A DNA stretch of 64,000 nt from Nitrincola iocasae (GCF_008727795.1 NZ_CP044222.1:2170001-2234000), one strand, 5' to 3'. Shown: positions 53,159 through 62,284, numbered from the stretch's first letter. Numbers and translations are program-made. Notes: generated from the sequence alone by a model not told the origin.

Positions 53159-55684
53159 GGGTTGTTGCCAGTGGCGTATCCACTCAGGTATTTCGCTTGC
53201 AGGCATGGGGCGTGCGATGGCATAGCCCTGCCCTAGTTCACAACCAAGCTTCAGTAGTGCATCGCAATGAGCCTGGGTTTCTACCCCTTCGGCAATCACC
53301 TGTCGCTGGAACGCGCCAGCCAGGCGAATCACGCCATCCAGAATGGCCAAGTCCTCTGGGTCTTCTAGCATATCGAGTACAAAACTGCGGTCGATTTTAA
53401 GCAATTCAGCAGGCAGGCGTTTCAGATAGGTGAGTGATGAGTAACCCGTACCAAAATCATCCAGCGCAAAGCCAACACCCAACTTCCGACAGGCCTGCAT
53501 AATGTTGGAGACCTGTGTCACATCATCCAGCGCCGTGGTTTCAAGAATTTCCAATTGCAGATCATAGGGCTCAATTCCAGGGCGTTGGTTTAAAGCTAAC
53601 TCCAACTGCGGCACAAAACTGGGACACTGCAAATGAATAGCATCGATGTTAACGCTGACCGGCAGATGGATGCCCTGTTCACGCCACAGCAAAACCTGAT
53701 CCAAAGCTGTCACTAGTACCCAGTGCCCGACATCGATTGCCAGTGGATGATTTTCGATCAGTGACAGGAACTCAGCCGGTGGTAAAACCCCGCGATCCGG
53801 ATGGTTCCAGCGGATCAGCGCTTCGGCACCCACCACTTCACGGCTGCGCATATTGACCTTGGGCTGGTAATACAACTCCAGTTCACCCGCTTCCAGTGCC
53901 TGACGCACCCGCAGAAGACCTTCGTGCTGATCACGCTGGGCGCGGTCACGCTCTATGTCGAATAGATGGTAACGATTTTTACCTGCCTGCTTGGCCTGAT
54001 ACATCGCCTGATCTGCCTGACGCAATAACTGATCAGCCTCTATAGATTCATGCTGTGGATAGAACACCACCCCGATACTCGCGGTAATACTGAACTCAAT
54101 ACCCTCGACTATCACCGGCTCCGAAATCACCTGCAGCAATCGATTCAGGAACGGAATACAGTCATTGGATTGGTGCAGGTGTTGCATTACAGCAACAAAC
54201 TCATCGCCCCCAAGTCGTGCCAAAGCATCTTCATCACGGATCATTTTCTTCATGCGTACGGCAAGGCTAACCAGCACCTGGTCACCGATGGCATGACTAT
54301 AAGTGTCATTGACCGTTTTAAAGCCATCCAGATCGATGAACAGAATCGCCAGCATCTGTTCATGCCGGACAGCCTGAGCCATGGCATGCTTCAGATAATC
54401 AGCCAAGAGTGTACGGTTAGACAGACTGGTCAGCGGATCGAAATGTGCCATCTGTGTCAATTGCTTTTCCACCCGACTGCGTTGCATTTCGGCACTGATA
54501 CGATCAACATAAAGTTGCATCAGGGTATCGACTGACTTGGCGTTTTTCATGGGTTTACGGCTTAATGCCACCAACAACCCCAAGGGTTGCTGACATTTAT
54601 CCATCAGCACACAGCCAATATAGGCTTGAGCCTGCAGGTCAACAAGTAGCAAGTCATTCGGATAGGCTTGCTGAATTCCCTCAACGCGAATCAGTCGATT
54701 CTTGTCACACACATCCTCACAGGGTGTTCCCTCAAGAGCATAAGAAAACGGCACAATCGGTGCACCATCAGCCCAGCCTGCCAACACCTCGGCTCGCTGG
54801 CCATCAGACGTCAACGCTGCTACAAAAAAATAATCGACATCCAAAGCATTGGCTAAATATTGACAAACGGCCTGATAAAAATCTTCGCCAGACAGAGGAG
54901 CAAAGGTGGTGGCCAAAGCAGTCAATGCCAAGTTGGTCTGCGTCTGCTGTCGTTGCAGCTGACGTTTACGCTGAATATTGATAATCAGCAGCACAATCAC
55001 CAACGCCTGAGTCAGCAGTGCACCTACCAATATCCAGTTCAAATATGAGCGGTTGCGTTCAATTTCCTGAACCTGAGCATCCACCATCGCTTCCAGCTGT
55101 TCCTGATAATGCCACAGATCCTCAGCCGCATGCCGGCCAGGCGTTATGTCATTGACGATTGAGAACAGCAGATTCTGATCATTGAAGTGGTAGGGCCGGG
55201 AGTAGACTTCAACAGTACGAAGTTCACCATTTGCCAGCCGGTGTCTGAAAATCAGGTAGTTACGCTGTGCTGCTTCTACTGCTGCACGCTCTTGAGCCAC
55301 TTGTTCAGGGGTAAACGTATTAATTTGCTGGATGGTCATCTGCTGTAACTCATCCAGCGGATAACCATAAAACTCGACGGCCGCTGGGTTCGCCTCAACG
55401 ATCCGCCCACTCCCCGGTTCGATCAACAGCATGACCACCCCAGACTCACTAAACACCTGCTCAAACTTCGGTCCATCAGCCATAACCAAAGTCACACTGC
55501 TCAGCACCAATAACAGGGAATAGATAAGAATCAGGGTTACGCGCAATAACTGTTTAAATAACAACGAGAAGCTCCAGTGGTGACTGATACTGCGTCTGCA
55601 TGGACGCCCAAGTCTATCCAATAACCTAAGACAAAAAAAGGTTTTATATCTACCACACAGAATCCAGCACCACACACTGCTCAC
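53156..55684 (-). CDS. PAS-GGDEF-EAL protein, cyclic di-GMP turnover
   Basis: Membrane protein of up to 842 residues. A hydrophobic segment at about 48-68 (VTLILIYSLLLVLSSVTLVM) is followed by a PAS domain (about 78-190), a second helix near 215-235, a GAF-like sensor (about 255-400), GGDEF and EAL. GGDEF is intact (RLGGDEF) and so is the inhibitory site (RDED, five residues before it). The EAL motif is GAEALIRW and the second metal site DDFGTGYSSL, so both activities look possible. The start is a GTG without good Shine-Dalgarno, and the first 40 residues are doubtful. The true start may be nearer the hydrophobic segment. Confidence 0.88.
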   Translation of the reverse strand: MSSVWCWILCGRYKTFFCLRLLDRLGRPCRRSISHHWSFSLLFKQLLRVTLILIYSLLLVLSSVTLVMADGPKFEQVFSESGVVMLLIEPGSGRIVEANPAAVEFYGYPLDELQQMTIQQINTFTPEQVAQERAAVEAAQRNYLIFRHRLANGELRTVEVYSRPYHFNDQNLLFSIVNDITPGRHAAEDLWHYQEQLEAMVDAQVQEIERNRSYLNWILVGALLTQALVIVLLIINIQRKRQLQRQQTQTNLALTALATTFAPLSGEDFYQAVCQYLANALDVDYFFVAALTSDGQRAEVLAGWADGAPIVPFSYALEGTPCEDVCDKNRLIRVEGIQQAYPNDLLLVDLQAQAYIGCVLMDKCQQPLGLLVALSRKPMKNAKSVDTLMQLYVDRISAEMQRSRVEKQLTQMAHFDPLTSLSNRTLLADYLKHAMAQAVRHEQMLAILFIDLDGFKTVNDTYSHAIGDQVLVSLAVRMKKMIRDEDALARLGGDEFVAVMQHLHQSNDCIPFLNRLLQVISEPVIVEGIEFSITASIGVVFYPQHESIEADQLLRQADQAMYQAKQAGKNRYHLFDIERDRAQRDQHEGLLRVRQALEAGELELYYQPKVNMRSREVVGAEALIRWNHPDRGVLPPAEFLSLIENHPLAIDVGHWVLVTALDQVLLWREQGIHLPVSVNIDAIHLQCPSFVPQLELALNQRPGIEPYDLQLEILETTALDDVTQVSNIMQACRKLGVGFALDDFGTGYSSLTYLKRLPAELLKIDRSFVLDMLEDPEDLAILDGVIRLAGAFQRQVIAEGVETQAHCDALLKLGCELGQGYAIARPMPASEIPEWIRHWQQP

Positions 55685-55716
55685 AAAATTAAAACGATTG
55701 ATTGATTTCTTGAGGC

Positions 55717-55752
55717 GGGATCTAAAAATGGGGTCGGTACCTTTTCAGGATC
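55717..55752. repeat. GGGGTCAGT-family repeat, copy 5
   Basis: Reads GGGATCTAAAAATGGGGTCGG and then TACCTTTTCAGGATCC, a decayed copy in the 145-bp gap between the GGDEF-EAL and DUF3429 genes. Confidence 0.6.
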
Positions 55753-55829
55753 CACCTGAATACTCTGCACGTATCAAAAAAACTGAATTACTAACATAGA
55801 CAACACATCGAGTTGACCGAGGGCTCGTT

Positions 55830-56237
55830 ATGCCACTGATTAGAACATTGGGTTATGCGGGTGTACTTCCGTTCGTGGGTCTTGCCATCGCCACACATTT
55901 TCCGGATCTAATAGCTTACGATGTAAGCCGCAGCCTGTTTATGCTTTACAGCTGTCTGATTCTTGGTTTTATGGCCGGTGTACTCTGGCCAGTGTTGTTC
56001 CAGACAGATAAACCTTCTCATTTCGCGCTTATAGCCGTTAGCTTTCCCGTTCTCAGCATCATCAGCCTGGCACTCCTGCCACATCTGGCCGTGATAATCC
56101 AAACCGGCTTGTTTCTCACCCTTCGGTTGGCCGAGTCACTCTATGGCATAGACCAACGCTACCCGCCAGGCTATTCCAGTTTACGCTGGCAACTGACAGC
56201 TATCGTTTGTCTGGCGCATATCCTTGTGTTGATCTAG
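55830..56237 (+). CDS. DUF3429 membrane protein
   Basis: A 135-residue inner-membrane protein with four predicted helices (around 6-25, 36-57, 66-90 and 117-134). The start LGYAGVLPFVGLA and the late GYSSLRWQLTAIV match the DUF3429 family. Function unknown. DUF3429, DUF2256 and photolyase-type genes tend to occur together, as they do here. No strong Shine-Dalgarno was seen. Confidence 0.82.
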   Translation: MPLIRTLGYAGVLPFVGLAIATHFPDLIAYDVSRSLFMLYSCLILGFMAGVLWPVLFQTDKPSHFALIAVSFPVLSIISLALLPHLAVIIQTGLFLTLRLAESLYGIDQRYPPGYSSLRWQLTAIVCLAHILVLI

Positions 56238-56238
56238 T

Positions 56239-56263
56239 CAAAGGATCTAGAAAAGGGGTGCTT
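56239..56263. repeat. GGGGTCAGT-family repeat, copy 6 (half)
   Basis: CAAAGGATCTAGAAAAGGGG then TGCTT, a half copy directly before the photolyase remnant. Confidence 0.45.
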
Positions 56264-56264
56264 A

Positions 56265-56823
56265 GTGGATGTTATCGATATAGTTTGGCTAAAACGGGAT
56301 CAAGCTATTAGACGCATTAGTGGATGCCTGTATGCGCGCCCTGCTCAACAGTGGTTTTGTCAACTTTCGCATGCGTGCCATGTTGGTCAGTATGGCCTGT
56401 CATCACCTGCAGTTGGACTGGAAAGCGGTTGCCCTGCATCTGGCACGGCATTTTCTCGATTTTGATCCGGGTATTCATTACCCCCAGATTCAGATGCAAG
56501 CCGGGCTCACCGGCTTCAATACTCTGCGTATTTATAATCCAGTCCAGCAATCACTCAAGCAGGATGCCGATGCCAGTTATATTCGCGAGTTTGTACCTGA
56601 GCTGAGTGGTTATCCAGTGCCTCTACAACACCAACCCTGGCTTATCACTCCGATGGAAGCACTGATGTTTGCCGAACTAACGCCAGGCTATGCCAACCCC
56701 ATCATTGATATAAAGGAAACCGGTCGAGCTGCCCGCGAGCGCTTGTGGCGCTGGCGAAACAGTGAAGGCGTCAAAGCGAACGTTTCCAGGTTACTAAATA
56801 CACAGGTAGTAAAGCATGCATAA
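56265..56823 (+). pseudogene. Photolyase/cryptochrome remnant with internal deletion and frameshift
   Basis: The GTG at 56265 begins VDVIDIVWLKRD, the start of cryptochrome/photolyase proteins (compare VWFKRDLR). Right after this, near 56300, the reading frame changes and the text becomes LLDALVDACMRALLNSGFVN, then NFRMRAMLVSMACHHL, HLARHFLDFDPGIHYPQ and NTLRIYNP. That is the C-terminal FAD-binding part of the same family. A single deletion of about 300 codons, not a multiple of three, explains both. The remaining 167-residue frame (56320-56823) lacks the antenna domain and half of the FAD site, so it cannot be a working repair enzyme. It overlaps the next small gene by eight bases. Confidence 0.85.
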
Positions 56824-56962
56824 AAAGCCCTACTTGCCAGAAAAAATATGCGCCACTTGCCAGCGCCCCTTCAGTTGGCGCAAGAAGTGGCAAGCCAACT
56901 GGGAAGAGGTCAAGTATTGCAGCCACGCCTGTCGTAGCAAAAACAATAGAAAACGGCTCTAA
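56816..56962 (+). CDS. DUF2256 small zinc-ribbon-like protein
   Basis: A 48-residue frame beginning MHKKPYLPEKICATCQRPFS. The Cys pairs CATC and CSHAC, the Trp-rich WRKKWQANWEEVKYC and the basic end NNRKRL match the DUF2256 family, which usually sits next to photolyase-type genes. Likely a single zinc-binding module, function unknown. It still looks intact although the upstream photolyase is broken. It overlaps the remnant's 3' end by eight bases. Confidence 0.85.
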   Translation: MHKKPYLPEKICATCQRPFSWRKKWQANWEEVKYCSHACRSKNNRKRL

Positions 56963-57003
56963 GGGGTCAGAAAAGGGCTCAGTATGAACCTCCCCCCTTT
57001 TCT
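56961..57003. repeat. GGGGTCAGT-family repeat, copy 7
   Basis: AAGGGGTCAGAAAAGGGCTC then AGTATGAACCTCCCCCCTTTTC, an imperfect palindrome between the convergent DUF2256 and response-regulator genes. Confidence 0.6.
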
Positions 57004-57013
57004 CTCGTGTATT

Positions 57014-57655
57014 TCAGATCAGCTCAAGGTCCAGGGCCTTAAGCACGGCACGGGTTCGATCACGAACATTGAGTTTGTTCAAAATAGAAGAAACCTGGTT
57101 GCGGATGGTGCCCGGTGATTTGAACAGGGCCGCTGCGATCTCATGATTGGAATATCCGGCAGCTACCAGCCGGAGTACCTGGATCTCACTATCGGTTAAC
57201 TCATCAAATATTGGTGTCTCTGTGGGCTGGAGTTGATGTCTAGCTTTATCCACTCGGTAAGAGGTGGCTGGGTGTATCCAGGTTTTACCCTGTGTCAGGT
57301 TCTGAATTGCTTGAGTGAGTGTGTCGAAACTCACATCTTTTCGCAGATAGCCTTTGGCTCCGAGTTTGATGCAATCCAGAACCAGTTCATGATCATCAAA
57401 GGTGGTCAGGATGAGTACGGGTATGTTTAATCCGGCTGTTTGAAGCTGCTTAAGTACCTCTTGACCACTAACTTGTGGCATACGAATATCCAGTAACAGA
57501 ATATCAGGCTGGCAGCGGGTAATCAGATTCAGAACCTCTGTTCCATCATCAGCTTCTGCAACAACCAGCATATCTGGCCTTAAATGGATAAGGCTTTTAA
57601 TCCCTTCACGAATCAGATTCTGATCATCAACCAGCAGTATTTTGATAGGGATCAT
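57014..57655 (-). CDS. NarL/LuxR-family response regulator
   Basis: A 213-residue regulator. The receiver domain has KILLVDDQNLIREG and phospho-acceptor Asp in DILLLDIRMPQ. The LuxR-type helix-turn-helix is LRLVAAGYSNHEIAAALF. Its ATG overlaps the kinase stop by four bases (ATGA). The kinase and the divergent DUF418 gene next door are the obvious partner and possible target. Confidence 0.93.
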   Translation of the reverse strand: MIPIKILLVDDQNLIREGIKSLIHLRPDMLVVAEADDGTEVLNLITRCQPDILLLDIRMPQVSGQEVLKQLQTAGLNIPVLILTTFDDHELVLDCIKLGAKGYLRKDVSFDTLTQAIQNLTQGKTWIHPATSYRVDKARHQLQPTETPIFDELTDSEIQVLRLVAAGYSNHEIAAALFKSPGTIRNQVSSILNKLNVRDRTRAVLKALDLELI

Positions 57656-58818
57656 ATAGACTCCGGTATTTCGATGCGAAGTTTGAAACCTCTATTATCA
57701 GCAACCCACGTCAGGTTCCCGTTTAACTCCTGGACTCTTTCGGTCATACCCATTAAACCATTGCCGAATTTTATAGGTGTCAGGACTGGACCATTATCCT
57801 CGCAGCTCAGCAGAAGTTGACCCTCTTTCTGCTCCAGACTCAGCAAACAGGTATCTGCAGCACTGTGTTTCAAAACGTTAGTGATGGCTTCCTGCGCGGC
57901 ACGAAAAATAACCTCGGCCGTTCTGGCATTTGTAATCCTCAGATCCGCGGCTATGTTCAATTGAACATCCAGCCTGTCCAGGTTCTGTGTTAACGCCACC
58001 AATGCCGCATGCAGTTCGAGAGGATGACTTTGGCGAATATCCGAAACCGCCGTCTGTATATCGTTAAGTAACTGATGGGCTACTCTCTGCGCCTTACAAA
58101 TATGAGGGTGAGCCTTGTCAGAACTCAGCTGTTTAGCCACCTCCAGTTGGATACTGAGGGCCGCAATATGGTGGCCAAGCCCATCGTGAAGATCCCGCGC
58201 AATGCGCAGGCGCTCATCTTGCCGTGCTGTAGTGGAGAGCATGCTTTGGGTGGCACGCAGCTCTCGAAGAAGATCTGTGTTTAACTGCTTCGCTTTGCGT
58301 TCATCCAGCATTCGATTAGAAGCATACAAGGCGAAGAGGTTAAACAGGCTGAACAGAATGATATTGAACCAAGCAAACTCGCCAGGGATTTGTAAAAAGT
58401 AAATCAGCGGTATGCCCAACGCGATCAGCAGAACTATATAAGTAGGGAGATACTCATTCAGATTTGCCACCAGCCTGATTGCAAGAATCACCAGAATGCC
58501 ATTCGGAAACAAATAAATCAGGATAAATAGACAAATACATTGAAGTATCAGCCCTTTATAACGAGTTGATTTGGCGAAAATACGCCAGATAGCGCCAGCG
58601 ATGTACAGCAGGAAACAAGTGATGGCGAAGGTCAGGTTGACTGGCGTGAAATTGAGTCTGTTGTGTACCTCCGGATAATCCAGCTTCCAAAGATACAAGG
58701 TGAGCAAGACTACAAATGTCCAGGCGATGAGCTCCAGGATCAGATCGATGATTTGGTGTCTGGCTGTCAGGTTTCGAGTCATCGGGATAGTATTCCATAG
58801 ATCCGGATCTGTTCGCAT
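57652..58818 (-). CDS. DesK/LiaS-type sensor histidine kinase
   Basis: Membrane kinase of 388 residues with five or six helices in the first 170 residues, a HisKA_3 dimerisation domain with the phospho-His in RIARDLHDGLGHHIAAL and a HATPase domain (EVIFRAAQEAITNVLKHS and GNGLMGMTERV). There is no separate periplasmic sensor domain, so it probably senses the membrane state, as DesK does. An ATG 12 codons in (58782) is an alternative start, since neither has a clear Shine-Dalgarno. It is divergent from the DUF418 gene. Confidence 0.9.
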   Translation of the reverse strand: MRTDPDLWNTIPMTRNLTARHQIIDLILELIAWTFVVLLTLYLWKLDYPEVHNRLNFTPVNLTFAITCFLLYIAGAIWRIFAKSTRYKGLILQCICLFILIYLFPNGILVILAIRLVANLNEYLPTYIVLLIALGIPLIYFLQIPGEFAWFNIILFSLFNLFALYASNRMLDERKAKQLNTDLLRELRATQSMLSTTARQDERLRIARDLHDGLGHHIAALSIQLEVAKQLSSDKAHPHICKAQRVAHQLLNDIQTAVSDIRQSHPLELHAALVALTQNLDRLDVQLNIAADLRITNARTAEVIFRAAQEAITNVLKHSAADTCLLSLEQKEGQLLLSCEDNGPVLTPIKFGNGLMGMTERVQELNGNLTWVADNRGFKLRIEIPESI

Positions 58819-58930
58819 AGGACAAATGTCATCATTTATCTTTTCTCTCTGCTATCGTGACATTTGGTACAGGCGCTGCCTGGGTGAAGAAGCTAGTCTG
58901 TCCCTGCATCAATTTGTAAAGGATAAATCA

Positions 58931-60058
58931 ATGGCGGGTCAACGAAATGTTGAAGTAGATGTGATACGCATGGTGGCGTTGATGGGGATTTGCATTGTCA
59001 ATGTACCTTTCATAGCGCTACCCGTGGAAGCAGTGTTCATTGCACCCGAAAGTCTACCGGACCGATTGGGTGCGTTTATTGTTGAGGGACTGTTTCAGCT
59101 TAAATTTTTCCTGCTGTTCTCATTTATCTTTGGCTGGGGGATGGAGATTCAGGCACAAGCCGCTAGGCGAGCAGGTCAGGCATTTTTCAAGCGCTACTTC
59201 CGCAGACTCGCCGGCCTTGCTGTCATGGGGATTGGCCATGCCGTGCTGGTGTTCAGTGGCGATATTTTGCTGCTGTATGCCTTGTTGGGTGGGTTGCTCT
59301 GGCTAATAAGGAAGATGACTCCACGTTATCTTATATACTTTGCCCTTGGTATGATTCCGATTAGCCTTGCCTGTTTATCGTTGCTGGCCATCGTTATTGA
59401 TGAAGTGCTCAAGGCTGACATGCTCACTATAGCTAACGATGGGCATCATCTCGGTGGAACTTTTCTACAGGCTACTCAGGGGCGGTTGCATGAATGGCCG
59501 CTAACTTTTGCCTTTCTGTTATTTCTGCAGGGACCACTGGCGCTTGGTGCATTTGCCTGTGGTTTGGCAGCAGCCAGAACTGATTTTTTCGTTCTGGGCA
59601 ATGGCGGTGTTAAGGCGCTGCAACAATCACTTCCACTTTTGCTGTTAATCGCACTGCCTTGTAACCTGCTTTATGCCGCCACTATGAGTGGAATAATTCC
59701 AGCCTCATTAGATGGGTTGAGTTTTCTCGGATTCATCGCAATCGGTATTGGAGCCCCAGCTCTATCGGCGGTGTATCTGTACTTAACCATTCTGGGGGCC
59801 CGACATTTCCGCATGCCTTTATACTTTGTGCTGGCCGGTCGGAACTCCCTGTCGACCTACATTTTGCAAGGGGTCTTATGCGGCTTTGTATTCGGCGGGT
59901 ACGGTCTTCAACTATTCAACCAGTTTGGGCTTCTACTGCTGATACCTGTTTCGATTGTGATCGGTGTTTTGTCCATGCTGCTAGTAGGCGGCTATGCCAG
60001 AATGTTTGGTCGAGGCCCCCTGGAGCCTGTATTACGCAGGATCAGCGGAAAGATGTAA
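58931..60058 (+). CDS. DUF418 (YeiB-like) membrane protein
   Basis: A 375-residue inner-membrane protein with about ten helices. The start RNVEVDVIRMVALMGICIVN, the LKFFLLFSFIFGWGMEIQ segment and the C-terminal AGRNSLSTYILQG are DUF418 landmarks, related to acyltransferase-type membrane proteins. Function unknown. The ATG at 58931 follows AAAGGA, and the longer in-frame start would overlap the divergent kinase gene. Divergent to the two-component genes and a candidate target of them. Confidence 0.87.
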   Translation: MAGQRNVEVDVIRMVALMGICIVNVPFIALPVEAVFIAPESLPDRLGAFIVEGLFQLKFFLLFSFIFGWGMEIQAQAARRAGQAFFKRYFRRLAGLAVMGIGHAVLVFSGDILLLYALLGGLLWLIRKMTPRYLIYFALGMIPISLACLSLLAIVIDEVLKADMLTIANDGHHLGGTFLQATQGRLHEWPLTFAFLLFLQGPLALGAFACGLAAARTDFFVLGNGGVKALQQSLPLLLLIALPCNLLYAATMSGIIPASLDGLSFLGFIAIGIGAPALSAVYLYLTILGARHFRMPLYFVLAGRNSLSTYILQGVLCGFVFGGYGLQLFNQFGLLLLIPVSIVIGVLSMLLVGGYARMFGRGPLEPVLRRISGKM

Positions 60059-60060
60059 TG

Positions 60061-60100
60061 AGGTCAGCAGAAAATGAGTCAGTACCTTTTCTGCTGACCT
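60061..60100. terminator. Hairpin after DUF418, GGGGTCAGT-family copy 8
   Basis: AGGTCAGCAGAAAA and TTTTCTGCTGACCT form a perfect 14-bp stem with a loop holding GAGTCAGTACC, the family core. It lies between two convergent gene ends, three bases after the DUF418 stop and before the YcaO stop. Likely bidirectional terminator. Confidence 0.85.
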
Positions 60101-60103
60101 TTC

Positions 60104-62284
60104 TTACGCCCTCTGTGCTCGGGCGGCATGCAGCTTTTTGTAGCTGTCGATCAGGCGCAAATGCTTGTCCAGCCCTTCCAGTTGCATATTGGTCGGTGTC
60201 AGGCCGTGGAAACGTACTTCGCCTTTGACCGAGCCCACCACGGCTTGCATTGTCTGCTCGCCGAACATACGCGACAGGTTGGGCAGGAAATCTTCCAGGG
60301 ACAAGCTGTCATCCAGGATGATTTCCAGCACCGCATTCACGGCACGGTAAAACAGCCCGCGTTCGACCGTGTTGGTGTTGTATTGCAGGAAATGCTCCAC
60401 CCGCTCCAGCGCTTCTTCATGCTGTTGCAGTGCCAGGTGGATCAGCAGCTTCAGTTCCAGAATCGTTAACTGACCCCACTCGGTATTTTCATCAAACTCA
60501 ATACCGATCAGGGTGATGATGTCCATGTACTCATCCTGCTGGCTTTCTTCTAAGCGCTCCAGCAGATCGGCCAGTTGCGGATCGCTCAGGCGATGCAGGT
60601 TGAGAATGTCTTCACGGAATTCCAGCGCCTTGTTGGTGTTATCCCAGACCAGATCATCCACCGGATACACCTCGGAATAACCCGGCACCAGAATACGACA
60701 GACCGGTGCGCCAAGGTCGTCATGCACGGCCATGTACACCTCCTGCCCCATTTCTTCGAGAATACCAAACAGGGTTTCAGCTTCCTGCTGATTGCTGCCG
60801 GTAAAATCCCACTCGCAGAAATCATAGTCAGCCTTGTCACTGAAAAAGCGCCAGGAGATCACCCCGGACGAATCGATAAAATGCTCAACAAAGTTATTCG
60901 GCTCGGTCACCGCCAGACTGTTAAAGGTCGGTGGCTGGAAATCATTGAGTCCTTCAAAGCTACGCCCTTGCAATAGCTCAGTCAGACTGCGCTCCAGCGC
61001 CACTTCCAGACTCGGATGGGCACCAAAGGACGCAAACACCCCGCCGGTACGCGGATTCATCAGGGTGACACAGGCCACCGGGAACTGGCCGCCGAGCGAC
61101 GCATCTTTCACCAGCACCGGAAAGCCCTGTGCCTCCAGCGCTTCGATACCTTCCAGAATACCTGGATACTGCGCCAGTACGGCTGGTGGCACATCTGGCA
61201 AGGCCAACTCTTCTTCAATAATCTGACGCTTCACCGCGCGCTCAAAAATCTCCGACAGACACTGCACCTGGGCTTCATACAGGGTGTTCCCGGCACTCAT
61301 GCCGTTGCTAAGGTAGAGGTTTTCGATCAGATTGGAGGGGAAATACACCACAGCCTCATCCGACTGGCGCACAAACGGCAAGGCACAGATACCCCGCGCT
61401 TTATTGCCGGAATTGGTATCGATCAGATTGGAGCCACGCAGCTCATCGTCCGGGTTGTAGATCGACAGGCAATAGTCATCCAGCAACCCCTCTGGCAGCG
61501 TATCCCCCGGTCCCGGCAGAAACCATTTCTCATTCGGATAATGCACAAACTCACTGTTGGCGATCTCTTCACCAAAGAACTGATCGTTATAGAAGAAGTT
61601 ACAACTCAGACGCTCAATAAACTCACCCAGCGCCGAACAGAGTGCACTTTCCTTGGTCGAGCCTTTGCCGTTGGTGAAACACATCGGCGAGGCCGCATCA
61701 CGGATATGCAGCGACCAGACATGCGGCACCAGATTGCGCCAGGACGCGATCTCTATCTTCATGCCCAGGTCGGCCAGAATCGCCGTCATATTGGCAATGG
61801 TCTGTTCCAGCGGCAGATCCTTACCCTCTATATAGGTGCTGGACTCGCCTTCCGGCTTCACCATCAGCAGCGCCTGCGCATCTTCATCCAGACTCTCAAC
61901 CGTTTCGATCTCAAACCCCGGGCCCATCTGCACCACTTTTTTCACGGTACAACGATCAATCGAACGCAAAATCCCTTCACGATCCTTATCCGAGATACTT
62001 TCCGGCAACTCCACCTGAATCTTGAAAATCTGGTTATAGCGGTTTTCCGGATCGACAATATTGTTCTGCGACAGACGGATATTTTCCGTCGGAATATTGC
62101 GCGCTAAACAGTAAACCCGCACAAAGTAGGCCGCACACAAGGCAGACGATGCCAGAAAATAATCGAAGGGACTGGGCGCCGAACCATCACCCTTGTAGCG
62201 AATCGGCTGGTCGGTGATGACGGTGAAGTCGTCAAACTTGGCTTCAAGTCTGAGATTGTCGAGAAAGTTAACTTTGATTTCCAT
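60104..62284 (-). CDS. OsmC-YcaO domain fusion protein
   Basis: Protein of 726 residues. An N-terminal OsmC-like domain spans about 1-135 (FDYFLASSALCAAYFVRVYC, with a Cys near residue 50). A YcaO domain at about 170-560 carries ATP-binding motifs (GKGSTKESALCSALGEFIER and AQVQCLSEIFERAVKR). A helical TPR-like tail runs about 590-720. YcaO enzymes activate amide backbones with ATP. E. coli YcaO is linked to ribosomal protein S12 methylthiolation and lacks the OsmC part. No azoline-peptide precursor or dehydrogenase gene is adjacent, so this is not a TOMM cluster. The gap 62285-62474 holds no gene or site I can support. Confidence 0.9.
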   Translation of the reverse strand: MEIKVNFLDNLRLEAKFDDFTVITDQPIRYKGDGSAPSPFDYFLASSALCAAYFVRVYCLARNIPTENIRLSQNNIVDPENRYNQIFKIQVELPESISDKDREGILRSIDRCTVKKVVQMGPGFEIETVESLDEDAQALLMVKPEGESSTYIEGKDLPLEQTIANMTAILADLGMKIEIASWRNLVPHVWSLHIRDAASPMCFTNGKGSTKESALCSALGEFIERLSCNFFYNDQFFGEEIANSEFVHYPNEKWFLPGPGDTLPEGLLDDYCLSIYNPDDELRGSNLIDTNSGNKARGICALPFVRQSDEAVVYFPSNLIENLYLSNGMSAGNTLYEAQVQCLSEIFERAVKRQIIEEELALPDVPPAVLAQYPGILEGIEALEAQGFPVLVKDASLGGQFPVACVTLMNPRTGGVFASFGAHPSLEVALERSLTELLQGRSFEGLNDFQPPTFNSLAVTEPNNFVEHFIDSSGVISWRFFSDKADYDFCEWDFTGSNQQEAETLFGILEEMGQEVYMAVHDDLGAPVCRILVPGYSEVYPVDDLVWDNTNKALEFREDILNLHRLSDPQLADLLERLEESQQDEYMDIITLIGIEFDENTEWGQLTILELKLLIHLALQQHEEALERVEHFLQYNTNTVERGLFYRAVNAVLEIILDDSLSLEDFLPNLSRMFGEQTMQAVVGSVKGEVRFHGLTPTNMQLEGLDKHLRLIDSYKKLHAARAQRA

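Noticed and set aside
61016..62107. 363-codon open frame on the plus strand
   Set aside because: Antisense shadow of the OsmC-YcaO gene, composition unlike a protein (many His, Gln and Arg), no recognisable domain.
60104..62284. YcaO as part of an azoline-modified peptide cluster
   Set aside because: No precursor peptide, dehydrogenase or exporter gene is adjacent, and the OsmC fusion is a stand-alone architecture.
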